DNA of 64,000 nucleotides from assembly GCA_948470475.1 (NCBI GenBank), contig OX419342.1, positions 12,117,508-12,181,507 of the forward strand, given 5' to 3'. The notes below the pieces were generated by a model, which made no database searches, had not been told where the DNA came from, and saw only the letters and a list, made by a program, of their open reading frames with translations. The stretch comes from Galaxea fascicularis. Taxonomy: Eukaryota > Cnidaria > Anthozoa > Scleractinia > Euphylliidae. The position numbers were made by a program, and so were the translations under genes. This document shows, piece after piece, positions 12,791-25,300 of the stretch (position 1 is its first letter; the number at the start of each line of letters is the position of its first letter).

Positions 12791-13173
12791 CCTTGGCCAA
12801 ATGGAAATGTTTGGTGACCAAACATTATTAAACATTGTTTGGTGACTAAACATGTTGATGTTTGAATCCCTGGCCAAACAGTTAAAACAGGTTTGAACAA
12901 ACAGAGGTCCGAACATCCAAACGCAAGGAGTTACGGGCTCCAAAACGTGGTAACTATGGATACAAGCGAACGGAATAGCCCAACTATAGCTGGGCAAAAG
13001 AACAAACATCACCTATCAGACACGAGAATGAAAGAAATTATTTAAGTTGTTTGATCGAATGTTTGATGGGGTTCAAATTTTATCAAACACGAACAAACAC
13101 GATTAGACATGACCAAACAGGGTGGCTAAATGGTAAAATGTTTGGTCACCAAACATTTCCCGTTTGGCCAAGG
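12791..13173. repeat. Inverted-repeat element rich in TTTGGTCACCAAA words
   Basis: The left end CCTTGGCCAAAT and GAAATGTTTGGTGACCAAA are mirrored at the right end as TTTGGTCACCAAACATTTC and TTGGCCAAGG. Internal copies of GTTTGGTGACTAAAC and related words fill the centre. No target duplication was identified. Confidence 0.6.
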
Positions 13174-14780
13174 TTTGGGCGGACCTGTACCGTTGGTAAG
13201 ACTTCACAAGGTTGGTTGAAAAAACAATAGACAAAAAATTAAAACAATTGAATCAGTTTAGCCCTAAAACATCAGAGGTTCAAGCTATGATTCGTTATAT
13301 TGTGTCGCTTCTAATCCAATCAGAAACAAACTTTTAGCACACGGTTTTTCCGCACTTATCATGCACCTGTTAAATGCGTGATTGGCTCGTTGTGTTGTCA
13401 GTGGCAACATGGGAGTTGATTTAAAACCCTCAGTTGAAACTCGTTCAAAAATGCAATACTGAACATAAGAATTGTAAACGTGACACATCAGCACTATCAA
13501 GAAACTTGCACGAGATGTTCACTCTAAAGTTCAATACCCAAACTAAAGATACCATTTTTGAAAGCTCGTATCTGCTCTTCGCCGGTGAAGTGAATAACAA
13601 GATGCTTGGACAAGATGGGGACACATCATTTATTTAATAACGATCTACTCAATGTAGTAAACGCAATTTCTTATTCAATGTGCACATACTTGAACACTCT
13701 CTGAAGTCCTGAGGGTGGGTCCTCGCACTCTTCAGAACCTGTCAAAACAAAACGCACATCAAATTTGGCCTCCATCTAAGGTGTGCAAAATAAAATAAAT
13801 TCGAAGGGTATTGTTGGAACGCATAAAAGTTGTAGAGGGAGATAAATTACTGTTCGGCCGCAAGCTTTACACACAACTAAGTTAAGTTCAGTAAACATTC
13901 CCTGATGATACCGTAGAACTGCGAAAGCTTGGAATTAAAAGTATCAGTAGCTCAAGGCCTAAATCGAACTATTTATTTATAAGTTAAGCTCAACTATTGG
14001 TAACTTAAATACCTATAGAGTAGACAGTATTTGGGTTTGCCGTGACTGTGGGAATGTGGAGTGCTAGACAGTGCTTGTTCTGGAATACCCAAACATACTA
14101 ATGCGACCACACGAACGAATAGTGAACTTCCAATGAAAACTTAGAAAAAATGACCGGTAAAAGAGGACCTAACTACAACACAAGGAGGTCCCAGCCAAGG
14201 TCAGCAAGAATTCCCAAACATGCCTGTAGCGACAATCAAATCAAAAGACGAAGCAATTCTGAATTCACAAAACACAACTGTGGGTTAACCTTGGCCGATG
14301 AATGATAAAACAGCTAACCGTTACCAAAGTGGCAAACTACTAAACAAACGATACCCACTTCACAACAGTGTTTTAAACTACAGTTGAACTCTACCATACG
14401 ACTACTTCTGTGTGGCCTGAGCTGCATAAGCCCGCCTACTTTCTCATTACCAAACCCCGTTAATCCGACCACCCTGTCAAATTTTCATGGCCCAACAGTG
14501 GTAGGATTAAGGCGGGGTTCGACCGTAGACGTTCCGCAGTAGACGGTAGCTCCTGTGAATGCAATTTATGTGCTTTTCAGACACACCGTTCACCGAAAGT
14601 AATGTACTAATAAACCGCATAAAACAAAAATATAGGAGTTTACTGAGTGACGAGGTTTCTTCGAATGCGGAACATCTTGTTTAAGGGTGGTGAAAGTTTA
14701 TTTTGTGCATCTCCCAAGAGAAAAGTTGTGTGTATGAAGATGGACAATCAGACATGGTTTGATGCTACTCTGGTTTGAAG
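13174..14780. other. Non-coding stretch, with a possible Tc1/pogo-type fragment
   Basis: No gene was seen. At about 14381-14530 the ends TACAGTTGAACTC and GGGTTCGACCGTA form a weak inverted pair flanking AATCCGACCACCC-type words. This resembles a decayed Tc1/pogo-type MITE. Confidence 0.3.
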
Positions 14781-14789
14781 ATTGATGAA

Positions 14790-15330
14790 TGAAAGTTAAA
14801 AAGTTGCAATTCACAACCCAGTATTTCGACACTCCTGCCTAGTGTCTTAATCAGGGGTGATCAGATCTAATGTTGCAAAAAGGATCCTTTTGTACGCTCA
14901 CTAATTAACAAGCTTTTCTTTTAATGAGGTGTAAATAGGTGTCAGGTAAAAGGCCGATATCGTCATGGTTCAAAGGAGCGTGGGCGGAGTTAAGGTGCCA
15001 AACTTAAAAACAAAGTTGTTGATGGTACCGCAGTTATCTCATGCAATATTGTAATATCGTTGGATTGGCAAGCAAGCTCCGACAAAGCGGAGTTTTCCAT
15101 TTTGCAAAGAAAAACTGTTTTTTGCTGCTCTTTTAAATGTGCACCAAACTGACGTTTGGTCTGTCCGATGCACTCAAGATCACAGTCATTGCAACGAATA
15201 GAATAAACAGCTTCAGGAACATGCAACGCCAACGCGAACAAAGACAAAACAAAACTAACTAACGAACAGTTACAAACCATCCGTGTGATCATCATCCTCA
15301 CTGGCCATTCTTTGTAACCTTAGAAACTCC
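14790..15330 (-). mobile_element. Penelope-like element fragment, second family (GIY-YIG end and 3' tail)
   Basis: On the minus strand, 15301-14990 encodes a GIY-YIG-like segment (EAVYSIRCNDCDLECIGQTK, then RQFGAHLKEQQ). This is the usual C-terminal endonuclease of Penelope-like elements, though the frame is worn. The downstream tail contains a hammerhead-like motif at 14820-14854. The reverse transcriptase part is missing, so this is a truncated copy. The protein differs clearly from the 34.4 kb family. Confidence 0.65.
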
Positions 15331-18300
15331 TTCAAATCTCTCTCTTCAACATCATGGCGGTTTTTCTGTCCATACTCGGTGACTATAGGTGATGATATGC
15401 ACAACAGAATCACATTTTAGTGATGGTGAAGACAGTGGCCCAAATCACGTCACCTAGATGGTTGTTTGAGTTTTCCAGGGAATCAGTAGACCGGCTGAAA
15501 ATGACTCAGTTACGTCTGCATGATTACACAAAGGCAGATTATCATTTCAGAAAACAAAGGGCATCAGCACGGTACCCCTGTGTGCACTACTACCTTAACT
15601 TGGTGGGGGGTGGGATTTGAGTGCCTTAAGGACCCTGTGACCAGTACCGGCGGAGTTTTAAACTCCTGGAAAGTTATCAAGCTGGACAGGTCATAGGAGA
15701 GAGGCCAGGTGAGAAGCAGCACCTGGTCCTCCTAGTTGGAAGCTGGGTAAACAACCCTTTGTAGAAAAACAGTAATTTGTGACTGGGACTACAGTAACAC
15801 TACTGACAAGTTGTGGCCTGATGTCTTGCAAAATGGTGGCAGATCAAGCATATTATGCTGGGAGATATTTTTCCAAGCAGGGCATAATTTGTGTAAATTA
15901 TACTAACTTCAATTTTATTTAAACTATTCAGGCAAAAACATATGAGTATGTCCTGGAAAGAAGAACAAATTCAAGGGCCAGATGTTAATCACACATACCT
16001 GTTCTCTCTTCAGCAGTACTGGCAGGCTACAAAACAAGTTAAGATCTCAACTACACAGATTAAAAAAACTTCTGTGGAATGTTGGTGGGAATTTGGTTCA
16101 ATGGAGTAAAATGGACTTTGAGAAAGTCTAAGGGTGCAACAATGCACTCTAGGATCTGCCTTTTCTACGTGACTGTGTTACTTAATCCTTGGTATTCTTG
16201 GTTTTCAACCACGTGACAAGGCGGCCATGTTGGTGCCCAACACAATGCAATTTTTTTTACACAGAATTTGCATACAGATAAAGTTTAGTTCCCAGAGGAG
16301 AGACAGGCCATTGCTCTTGGGCACCAACATGGACTCCTTGATGTCACATGCAAACCAGCAATAACAAGTTTCCCTGATGTATGGTGCACGTTTAATAGAA
16401 TGATAGGACAAATAAATGAGGATGGGTATGAATGACTGAAGTTTTTCTGCTCAGCCTTTGTAAGTTACCTTTTTTAGGAACTCAATGGTGTGACTGCTTT
16501 TTGTAAAATAAAAGTTAAAAGCAAAGAAATTATCCTATAATTCATGCTAAGACTTCAGCTGTTTGGCTTTTAAAAACAGAAGTAGCCTGATTCCTTGTTA
16601 AATTACACTTTTGTCCTCAAAACCTAAGTACAGGACTAACCGCCCCACTAACTATGATCACTAGGCCCTGTGGCCAACAACAGAGCTTATTTGAGGCACT
16701 TTTGGTTCAAAAGTAAATAGCCAGTTAAAATAACAAATTAACAAGTTTGACATCCATATAAAACTAACAACATGTACACAGACTGAGTGAAAAATGTTGA
16801 TGCATGATAGTTTGTAAGTCATTTTGGAGACCTGGTTTAAAGAGAGGGCAAGGAAGGAAAAGTTTAGGAAAATAATTGTTTATACTACCTTTACTGCTCC
16901 TTCAATTTGTTCTTCCACCAGCAAAGACCTGCCTGCAAGTTACAAACATTAAAAAATAGACAAATAAATCAATCAATCAATAAACAAAATAAATATTATA
17001 TAAGTGACTGATGAATGAATTAATAAAATCAATGAATGAAAATCAAAACTAAAACAGCTACAAGAACAAAAACAAATGAAAAATTTTACCTGAGTGAGAG
17101 GCAGCATCTTTGTGGCTTGCTTGTCTTTCTTCCACATACAAGGTAAATGCATAAGGATGAGCCTCAAGGGACTGTCCATGCTGAGAAAACAACACTTTGT
17201 CACATGTTTCCCAGTGAGTTTTGTCTAACATGGCTAAGTTCATTTGAAATTGATATACCTACACATTAGCAACCAATTTTCTAAAAGAATTTTACAAGCA
17301 TGAAACCATAATAGCCCCCAAAAGGAGTTTTTGGTTTGGATTAACCACCACACATTACAAATTTCCAATTTTACATGAAACATTTTTGGAACTGAAGCCT
17401 GAACTTTCTCACCACCGCTCATCATGCCAGAAAACACTTAAGTCATTTTAGCATGGAGTTTGTATAGTGCAGCAACATCGCAACATCCCTTATGAAAGAT
17501 ATAACATATGGACTGGATGGAATAGAAAAAGGATACATGGATAGACAACAAAACTGTCTGTCTGCACAGGTAACAGTACATCTGAATTTAATATGGCACA
17601 CACTACCCTCTGTTGAAAGAAGCTGAACTTGTTAGTTCTTGTTGTGGAGTTCTAAGGGTGTTATGTTATTTTATTGTCATGTTGAGATGCAGATTTTCCA
17701 ATGTGAATTACTGCCTATAATTTGTAATTGTGATTTGGCCATGAGTAGAAACAGGCTCTCCTGTGACAAACTGTTAACATTAGGGAATTCATTGTCATGT
17801 TTTATCCCTGAAATACATTTGCTGACCCCTTTGGGTTTTTTTTGCATATATGGCACAAGTATATAAAGATAAGATGAGACAAGAAACCTTTTTCATGTAT
17901 CAAAAGGGATCTGGATTCCTGTAAAAAGAGGGGGCTAATTGGGGACACAAGCCACATATATTACAAAAACAATTAAATTATAAGCTTCAATTTATTAGTA
18001 ATATTATTATTAATATCTGTGCATATCTTATTACTAATATCTGTGCAAATGCCCTGGGGGTGACAAATATAGATCAAAACAGACGAACCTCCAGATCCTT
18101 ATGGTTTTTCTCTTCTTGGCATAACCTTCTAACGCTTTCTCTATTTATACAACAACAGAAATACAAATTCAGAGTTGTCTAGTCTCAATAAAAAAGTAAT
18201 AAAGCTATTTGGTAGTCAACACATATTAATGGGAAGAATGATCAATCTAAAAAATTAGTGAAATTTGAATGGCTCAGTGGTCCAAACTAAAAATTCCTAC

Positions 18301-19290
18301 ATAGGAAAGGTATGCAAAAGATGTGTTTTGAAGTTCGTTAGAATAAAAAAATACTGTCAGAGACGGGGGGGGGGGGTGCTCCCTTATATGGGCTATATAG
18401 GTATGTGCGCACCAAAGGGTATCATTTTTTAGCCGTTTTGGTCCGAAATGGGGTATCAATTTTGACCATTTTGGTCTGAAATGGGGTATAGTTTGTGCTC
18501 TCTAGTCTTGAATTGGTGGCGCATTCTGCAACCTGCGTTATAGTGTGGAATTTTAAGTTCGAACCTTTGTACAGTTTTGTATCCTACGTAATAAAAGCGT
18601 ATAGACATTGGTCGAGTTGTTCAAAGCATGGTTAGCGCTAACCATTGGTTAAGTTGTATTAAAACCTATAGGTTGTCATGGTATTTAACCTCAGTTAGCG
18701 CTAACCATGCTTCGAACAACTGGGCCATTGCCTTTAACACTGGTCTGACCTAGGGAACTGATTTAAGGCAGGTATGAAATAGGGTATTGATTTAAGAGTC
18801 AGGTCTGAAATAGGGTTGGAAAAATCACAGATTTTGTTCTGAAATTGGGAAAGGGATTCAGGAAGCGTGCCGCACACCCCTACCCAATTTTTTTGGAAGT
18901 CCTTCCCCCGGGCACGGCCAAGTTCCGGAACTCTTTTTAACCCGGTTTTGCACTTTTCATCACGCATTAAATTCCATCCATCCAGAAAAATGACAATTGC
19001 AAACTGTTAACTTAATTCCGGGAATGGACAACAATTTTTCGGAAACTATAGTTTTTTTCTGTCTTAGCTAAAAAGTCAACGAAAAAAGGATGTACCGCAA
19101 AAGGGGCCTGACCAACGTGATCGAGTTTATGATGACACAGAAATTTAAGTTTTATACCTGTCAGAAGACTGCCTACAAGTCACTTTTATCTTATAAACTA
19201 TATCTCCATAAACCACAAGGCGTATGTCCGGTTTTGTGTCAAACGTAAAAGGTTGCAAGGGCATGTTGACTTTCACATCTCAACTCGTCG
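15331..19290. other. Region upstream of COPS3: repeats, no gene seen
   Basis: It contains a MITE at 16210-16350 with arms ACGTGACAAGG / GTTGGTGCCCAA and their complements. A low-complexity T/A region lies near 16950-17060. A repeat at about 18365-18960 is built on GGTCTGAAATAGGGTAT-like words, with a palindromic MITE nested at 18615-18727. No exon with consistent splice sites was found on either strand. Confidence 0.4.
18615..18727. repeat. Palindromic MITE, nested
   Basis: The arms GTTGTTCAAAGCATGGTTAG and the inverted CTAACCATGCTTCGAACAAC enclose AGCGCTAACC words and a short AT-rich centre. It splits a larger repeat whose TTTGGTCTGAAATGGGGTA words occur on both sides. Confidence 0.6.
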
Positions 19291-19313
19291 GGGTGCCAAA
19301 CCAGTCAAACGTC

Positions 19314-19324
19314 GCCGCCATTTT
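19314..19324 (+). promoter_or_regulatory. Candidate YY1-type site upstream of COPS3
   Basis: GCCGCCATTTT lies 60 bases upstream of the COPS3 start codon. This matches the consensus bound by YY1, which is common at the start of housekeeping genes. No TATA box is evident nearby. The assignment rests on the motif and its position only. Confidence 0.35.
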
Positions 19325-19383
19325 CATGGAAACCTCGACTTGAACTAACCGACCGTGAGAGACTAAGCTTGAAAGAAAGAAAG

Positions 19384-22300
19384 ATGGAGGACTTTCTTGC
19401 TACTGTGCGGTCAATTTCTGCCGACAAGAACTATGTTCAACTTGCCGAATTTTTAAACAGATCTAATGAACTGCTCACTAAATATGCAAGTCAAATTGAT
19501 GCTGCAATTGCATCGCTAGATCCAGATCAACATACTCTGGCTTTTATGGCCCTTCTGTGAGTCTAATAATTTTGTTCAATTGCTGCAAACTGAGCTTTAC
19601 ATAATCCTACGTCTAGCTATAAAAGCTTTTTTTGCACATCTGAATTTACTTGTCACGTATTGACAATACATTACGTTTTTTTTGTTTTGCAGATTGGTAA
19701 AATTGTCCTTACCAAATTATGGCGACTTTGAGTTAATTTTCAGTCAGATCCAACAGTTCATAACAATTTGTTCAAAGGAGCAAATTCAGTTCGCTGGTGA
19801 AAAATGTAAGGGATAGGCTAAGCTATCTGTTTAAAAGAGGGAGTAGATTCTTATATATTTTTATAGTCATTGAGATTAACACTTATTATTATGATGGTTT
19901 TTAGTTGCTCACCTGTGCCACTTCATAACTCAGTGTCTTGTGGACCTCAAGCAGGTATGGCATTAATGGCCTTACTATAGAATACAGGGCCACTTTCACA
20001 GACTTATAGTTTTATTTACTCTAGCAGCCAGGTTACTTGCCAGTCAAATAAAAAGAGTATTTTCCAGATGGCCCAGTGGCTTGTGTAACGACGTTTGAAA
20101 CACGAGAACCAACAATACGAGAACTTGTCTGGTATCGATGCACCAACAAGCAAGATATACTTTATGGATAATAAAACTGATGAGCTGCAAAGCTGCTGAG
20201 CCACCAAAACGTATACCTTTCTTCTTCCTAAAGCTATCACTGCCAATAGAGAGTTGCAGAGCCATCCAACCACTAAAACATTCGTTTCTCATTCTTAAAA
20301 CTCTTGTTGTGATTGGCAAGCTGGCAAACCTGCAGGTTATCAAAATGTTGTAGTTAAAAATTAAATTCAGATCAAAATTTTTTAACCTAGGTTGAAAATC
20401 AATTTCCTTTGTCTCCTAACCCTAATTTTTGAATAATAAATTAGGCTTAGGAGACAAAGGGATTTGAGAATCAACCTAGGTTAAAATTTTTTACTTGCAT
20501 TGTACCTTTCTTGTTCTTAAAACTTTCATTGTAACTGGAAAGCCACCAGGCTGTCAGGCCACCAGAACATAATGTCACTTTAACTCCCTTTTTTTCTTAA
20601 AACTCACTGCCACTGATGAGCTGCCAATCCAAAACTATAGAAGAACACCCACAGTGTATCCCATCCTGTAACATGTTTGCTGCAATACTGAGCCACCAAG
20701 CCACTTCAGTGACGCCAATTCCAAGCATGGCCCTGTAGTCTATAGTTGCTCTGGTAACTGTTATTTCAAGCTCAGAGTGATTCCAGTCATCGTTACTGTA
20801 CCTCTCCAGGTATCCTGGTATACTCCTGCTCCACCCTTCCCAGCTATAAAATATCTGGGTATGAAACAGTAATTAGGGAGCAATTTGTATAACACAAACA
20901 GATATAAATGCTGCCATTATGGATGCTGTGACAGAAGGTCTGGTATACACTTCAGATGATCAGTTCTTTTGGGATGCGGTTTTTTGTTTACAGCCTATGA
21001 GAGGGATAAGAATGATGTGCATTGCTATTGAAAAGGCTCAGCAGTCTCCGGCACAACTGACTTCAATCCATACTGATCTTGCACAGGTAAGGCAGTATAC
21101 TGCAACATCATTCAACACAGAAAAATGACAAATTAGAAATGAGAATTAACCCTTTTGTTTGGTTTGTTGGTTAGTATTAAATTATGTTAGCATGTACACA
21201 TTGGCTACTGAGTTGGGAGAGATCATCAGTATAATTATATGTTCAAGCTTGTTCAGTTCTTGGACAGTCTACCTGTATCAGGTTTTGTATCAGACAAACT
21301 GATGGTAGTAACACCTATCTATAGCTTACAATATAACTTGTATGTTTTGAAAAGTAGTAAAAGCGAAAAGGTGGAACCATTTTAGTACTGAGATGTAAGT
21401 CATGACATTTCAACTGGTTCAACTGGTCTGACGTTTTGTCAGGCAATAAGGATGGTTATGCTCCACCATTTATATCACAGTGGTCAGCTGTGATTGGGAC
21501 TTTTCGATTCAGTAAGAAGCCGTTCCCTTTTTGGTCTGCTGACCTCTTGCTGTGACACTGCAAAAGCTGGAGAGTGACCCAGGCGATATTGAGAGCTACA
21601 TATACTTTCAGTATAGTGGATCAGTTTATGAACAACAAGATGGCACAGCCATAGGAAGCCTGGTTTCAACAGTTATTTCCAATCTCCACATGGAGATGTT
21701 TGAAGAACAGGCAATAACATCCGCGCCCTGCAAACCCAAGATCTGGAAGTGCTACATGGACAACACCTTCACCATCCTGGATCAAATCAGCATCGACTAC
21801 TTCTTACAACACCTCAACAGTCAACAACCAACCATCTGTTTCACCATGGAGACTGAGAGCCACAATAAGATTGTCTTCCCTCATGAAAACCAGATGGCTG
21901 CCTAACCACAGGAAGCCAACACACACATTGTTAAGTAAGTACAGGTGAAGCGTCTTGTTGTGACCAAACCAAGGAGAAGAAGCATTTGTCATCTGTCCTT
22001 GTTTCCAACAGTTATCCCTGCTCTTTCATGTAGAAGATCACCAAGACAAAAACAACAGCCCCCAGCAGAGAGTTTTTCCACTGCCATTTTACCCCATGTC
22101 CAAGGAGTGTAGGAGAATAACAGGGCATTCACATCATCTTCAAGTCGAACACAAGCCTCAGGTCTCACTTAGTGAAGCTTAAAGACACTGTCAATCCAGC
22201 TAAGCAAGATGGCATTGTCTACAAGATTCCTTGTGAATACAGTAAAGTGTAAATTGGTGAAACAGGAAAATCCATGCGGGAAAGCACCAAGGACACGACA

Positions 22301-25300
22301 GAGACATAAGATTTGCTGGCACCCAGACCTCAGCCATTTCTGAGCATGCCTGCATGGCCAGCCACTATCTGCTTTGGAATGAGGTTAAGGTTATTGATGG
22401 GGACCCTCACTGGTACACCTGTAGGGTCAAGGAAGCTATCCACATAAATGAAATTCCACAAGTGTGGATGCCTATGATCAAGAAACACAACAAGAGGACA
22501 GCGGACTCCAGAAGGAACAACTTCTCACCAGACCAATGTAGGATCAAAATAAACCAATCACAGCTGGCCACCGTAATACATATGGTGGAGCTTAACCAGT
22601 TGTCCTTATCACATGATGAAGACTAGTAGTAAGCAGTCGAAATGTCTCCATCTACATGTCAAGAGACTACATTGTGAGACAAACGTTGATAAACTATATT
22701 ATTCTTTTTGTTTTGATGAACACCTTGTAAACTGAATTCTTTTGACATTCTCATAAGAAATAGACAGAGCAAATTTTTATTACTGGTGTAATACCAGTAC
22801 ATGTAGTTTCCTTTTTCAAAAGTTGTTTCAGTTTGATTAAAAAACTGTTGCACCAACTAATCTGATGTAATAATTATGCTTAATCAGTAAAATGGAAACG
22901 AGCAGCATAAGCAATATGGAGAGGATGAATGGCCAATTTTTTGTGAGCAAATAATTTTTCATTCTCTTCACAGCTGTGTCTGGTAGCCAAATGTTTAAAA
23001 CCAGCCCTACCATACCTAGATGCTGACATAACAGACATCCACAAAGAGGTACATGTATGTATATGTTAAACATCCAGAGTTATACTTTGAGAGATTTCAA
23101 ACAGATGCATATGTAATGTTCATTATGTCACTAGCATGGAAGAAAGCAAATATCTCAGCCCACAAGAATAATGTATCTGATAACTTTGCAAATACTTGTT
23201 GGATGCTCTGAACCATTGAATAATAGTGAAACCTGGCTTGCTGAGTAAACCAACCATTCAGTGGCTAGAGCATTCCACTAAAGTGCAGTGGTTTATGGGC
23301 TCAACTTGTGTCAGGCTGGCATTTTTGTTTGTCCATAGTTTTGGCATCTTTCTTATTTCATGTAGAAAGTCACTATCTTTTGTTCATTTTGTGTAAATAA
23401 TAATTTTATGTTTATCATGCATTGACAATATTGTTGTAGTTTTGTATCTAATTTATGGTATAATTGTGATAATTATCATGTTAGCTTCACAGGCCATATC
23501 TTATTTCCTCAGGGTGGAAAATTTGATGCCAAAGCATTGCTTGGATATTGCTATTATGGTGGCATGATCTACACTGCCTTAAAAAAGTTTGAGAAAGCAC
23601 TGTACTTTTATGAAGTGGTATGTAATCCTACTAGATAGCTAACATGACCTTTCTGAATCGTTGAGCAGGCACCTAAAAAATCATTTGAAGGGAATTGTTA
23701 TACTTACATTTGATCCTACAAAGACTTACGGTAATTCCTTTGTTTTGCACTGCGCATAATCAAAGTTTGCCAGGTTTGCTTTATTGACTTTTCTGATCAC
23801 TCTTGTAATTCCCTTCACTGTAGATGACTTGTTGCAAAGAATAAATAAGCAAAAATATCAGAAAAATCGCAAGACTTGTGCGTGTGGTCGACCATTATTT
23901 TAGAACTCGCCTCAGTCCCTTCACAGAAAATGATAGTTTGAAGCTGAAATTCTCCCTTTGTTGTCGTGTTTCGAAGAAACGAGCACGGTGACTCCCCTTT
24001 TTTATTGGTGTTATGTACTCGTAATAGATACTACTTGAAAATCATATTTTAAGAAGAAAAAAAGTTGGGTAGTAGAGGTTGTAGTATTTGTATTTATAGT
24101 ACACTCAACAAGATTACTCAATTCTGATTGGTTGAGAGCAGTACAATATTAATCCCAAATAGTACTCAGTAGGAGTACCTATTAAGTTTCCATGACAATG
24201 GCACTTATGTTCGTAATTTTGTTGAATGTACTATAAATAAAAAGTGGCACGGCCTTCTCGTACAATTCGGAATTAATAGATACTTGTGATTTTGAAAGCT
24301 CTCAAATTGCACCCACCTAAAGGCTCATGCAATTTTGAGAACTTTCAAAATCACTCGTACCTATTAATCCCGAATTCTACTCGAGGTGGACCGATTTCCT
24401 ATACAAATGATGTAAAACTCTGCATTTGGAGCCAGGCAATTTGAAATCAGTTAACTGAAAGATTACATCCCAAAAAGACGAATAGGCCCCAGGTTTCAGT
24501 AATATTCAAAGTTTTTGCTGTGTAATAATAATTTTTCCAGTTGATCAAGTTTCAAACATTTCTCACACAACCCAGCAAAAAACAGTCATAATAATGGGCA
24601 CACTGGGTAAAAAACCCCAAAAAAACAAGCAAGGTGACCCCATCTTTTTGTTGCATTTTTTCCTATGCATGGTTATCAATAATTTTATTGTGCTAAGTTT
24701 GAAAAAAATCTGGGTGGTACATCCTTTTCTAGGGAGTTACCTTAATCAGGCATAAAATGTAACACAAGTGTCATGCTTCTTGTTTGGAGCTTTTAGTAAT
24801 GAAGGAATCAAAACCATGTACCTGTGAGTGGTTTATAATTATTCATTTTTCAAGTTCAGTTACCCATAGCCACTGTGATTTATTTACAGGCTGTCACGTG
24901 TCCAGCAGTGGATGTTAGTCATATAATGCTGGAGGCTTATAAAAAGTTCATCCTAGTTTCATTGATTCTCCATGGAAAGGTGAGATGTAGAGAGTTCAAG
25001 CAAAATGACAAAGAGTACTATTGTTTCACTTTTGCTAAGCTAGTCATAGCTGGTTTGAAATGTTTAAACACAAAGCAACTTTGAGCAGAAGAGCTTCATG
25101 TTTCTGTACACTGTAATTTAATGCTTTATGAAACACAACAGTAACATTTTCTGTGTCTGGAAGGGGGTTGGGGTTGGAGGTGGAGCTTAAAATGGAAAGA
25201 GAGGGTTTTTCCAAAACATTCTTGAGGGGCTCTCTATAGTGGGCATAAATTATAAGAGCATTCATGGTGGCTGCTCAGCCTTATTATTTTGTTTTCACTG

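Noticed and set aside
23700..24720. Possible larger repeat pair with GGTGACYCC words
   Set aside because: The shared words are short and I could not extend them into a convincing element.
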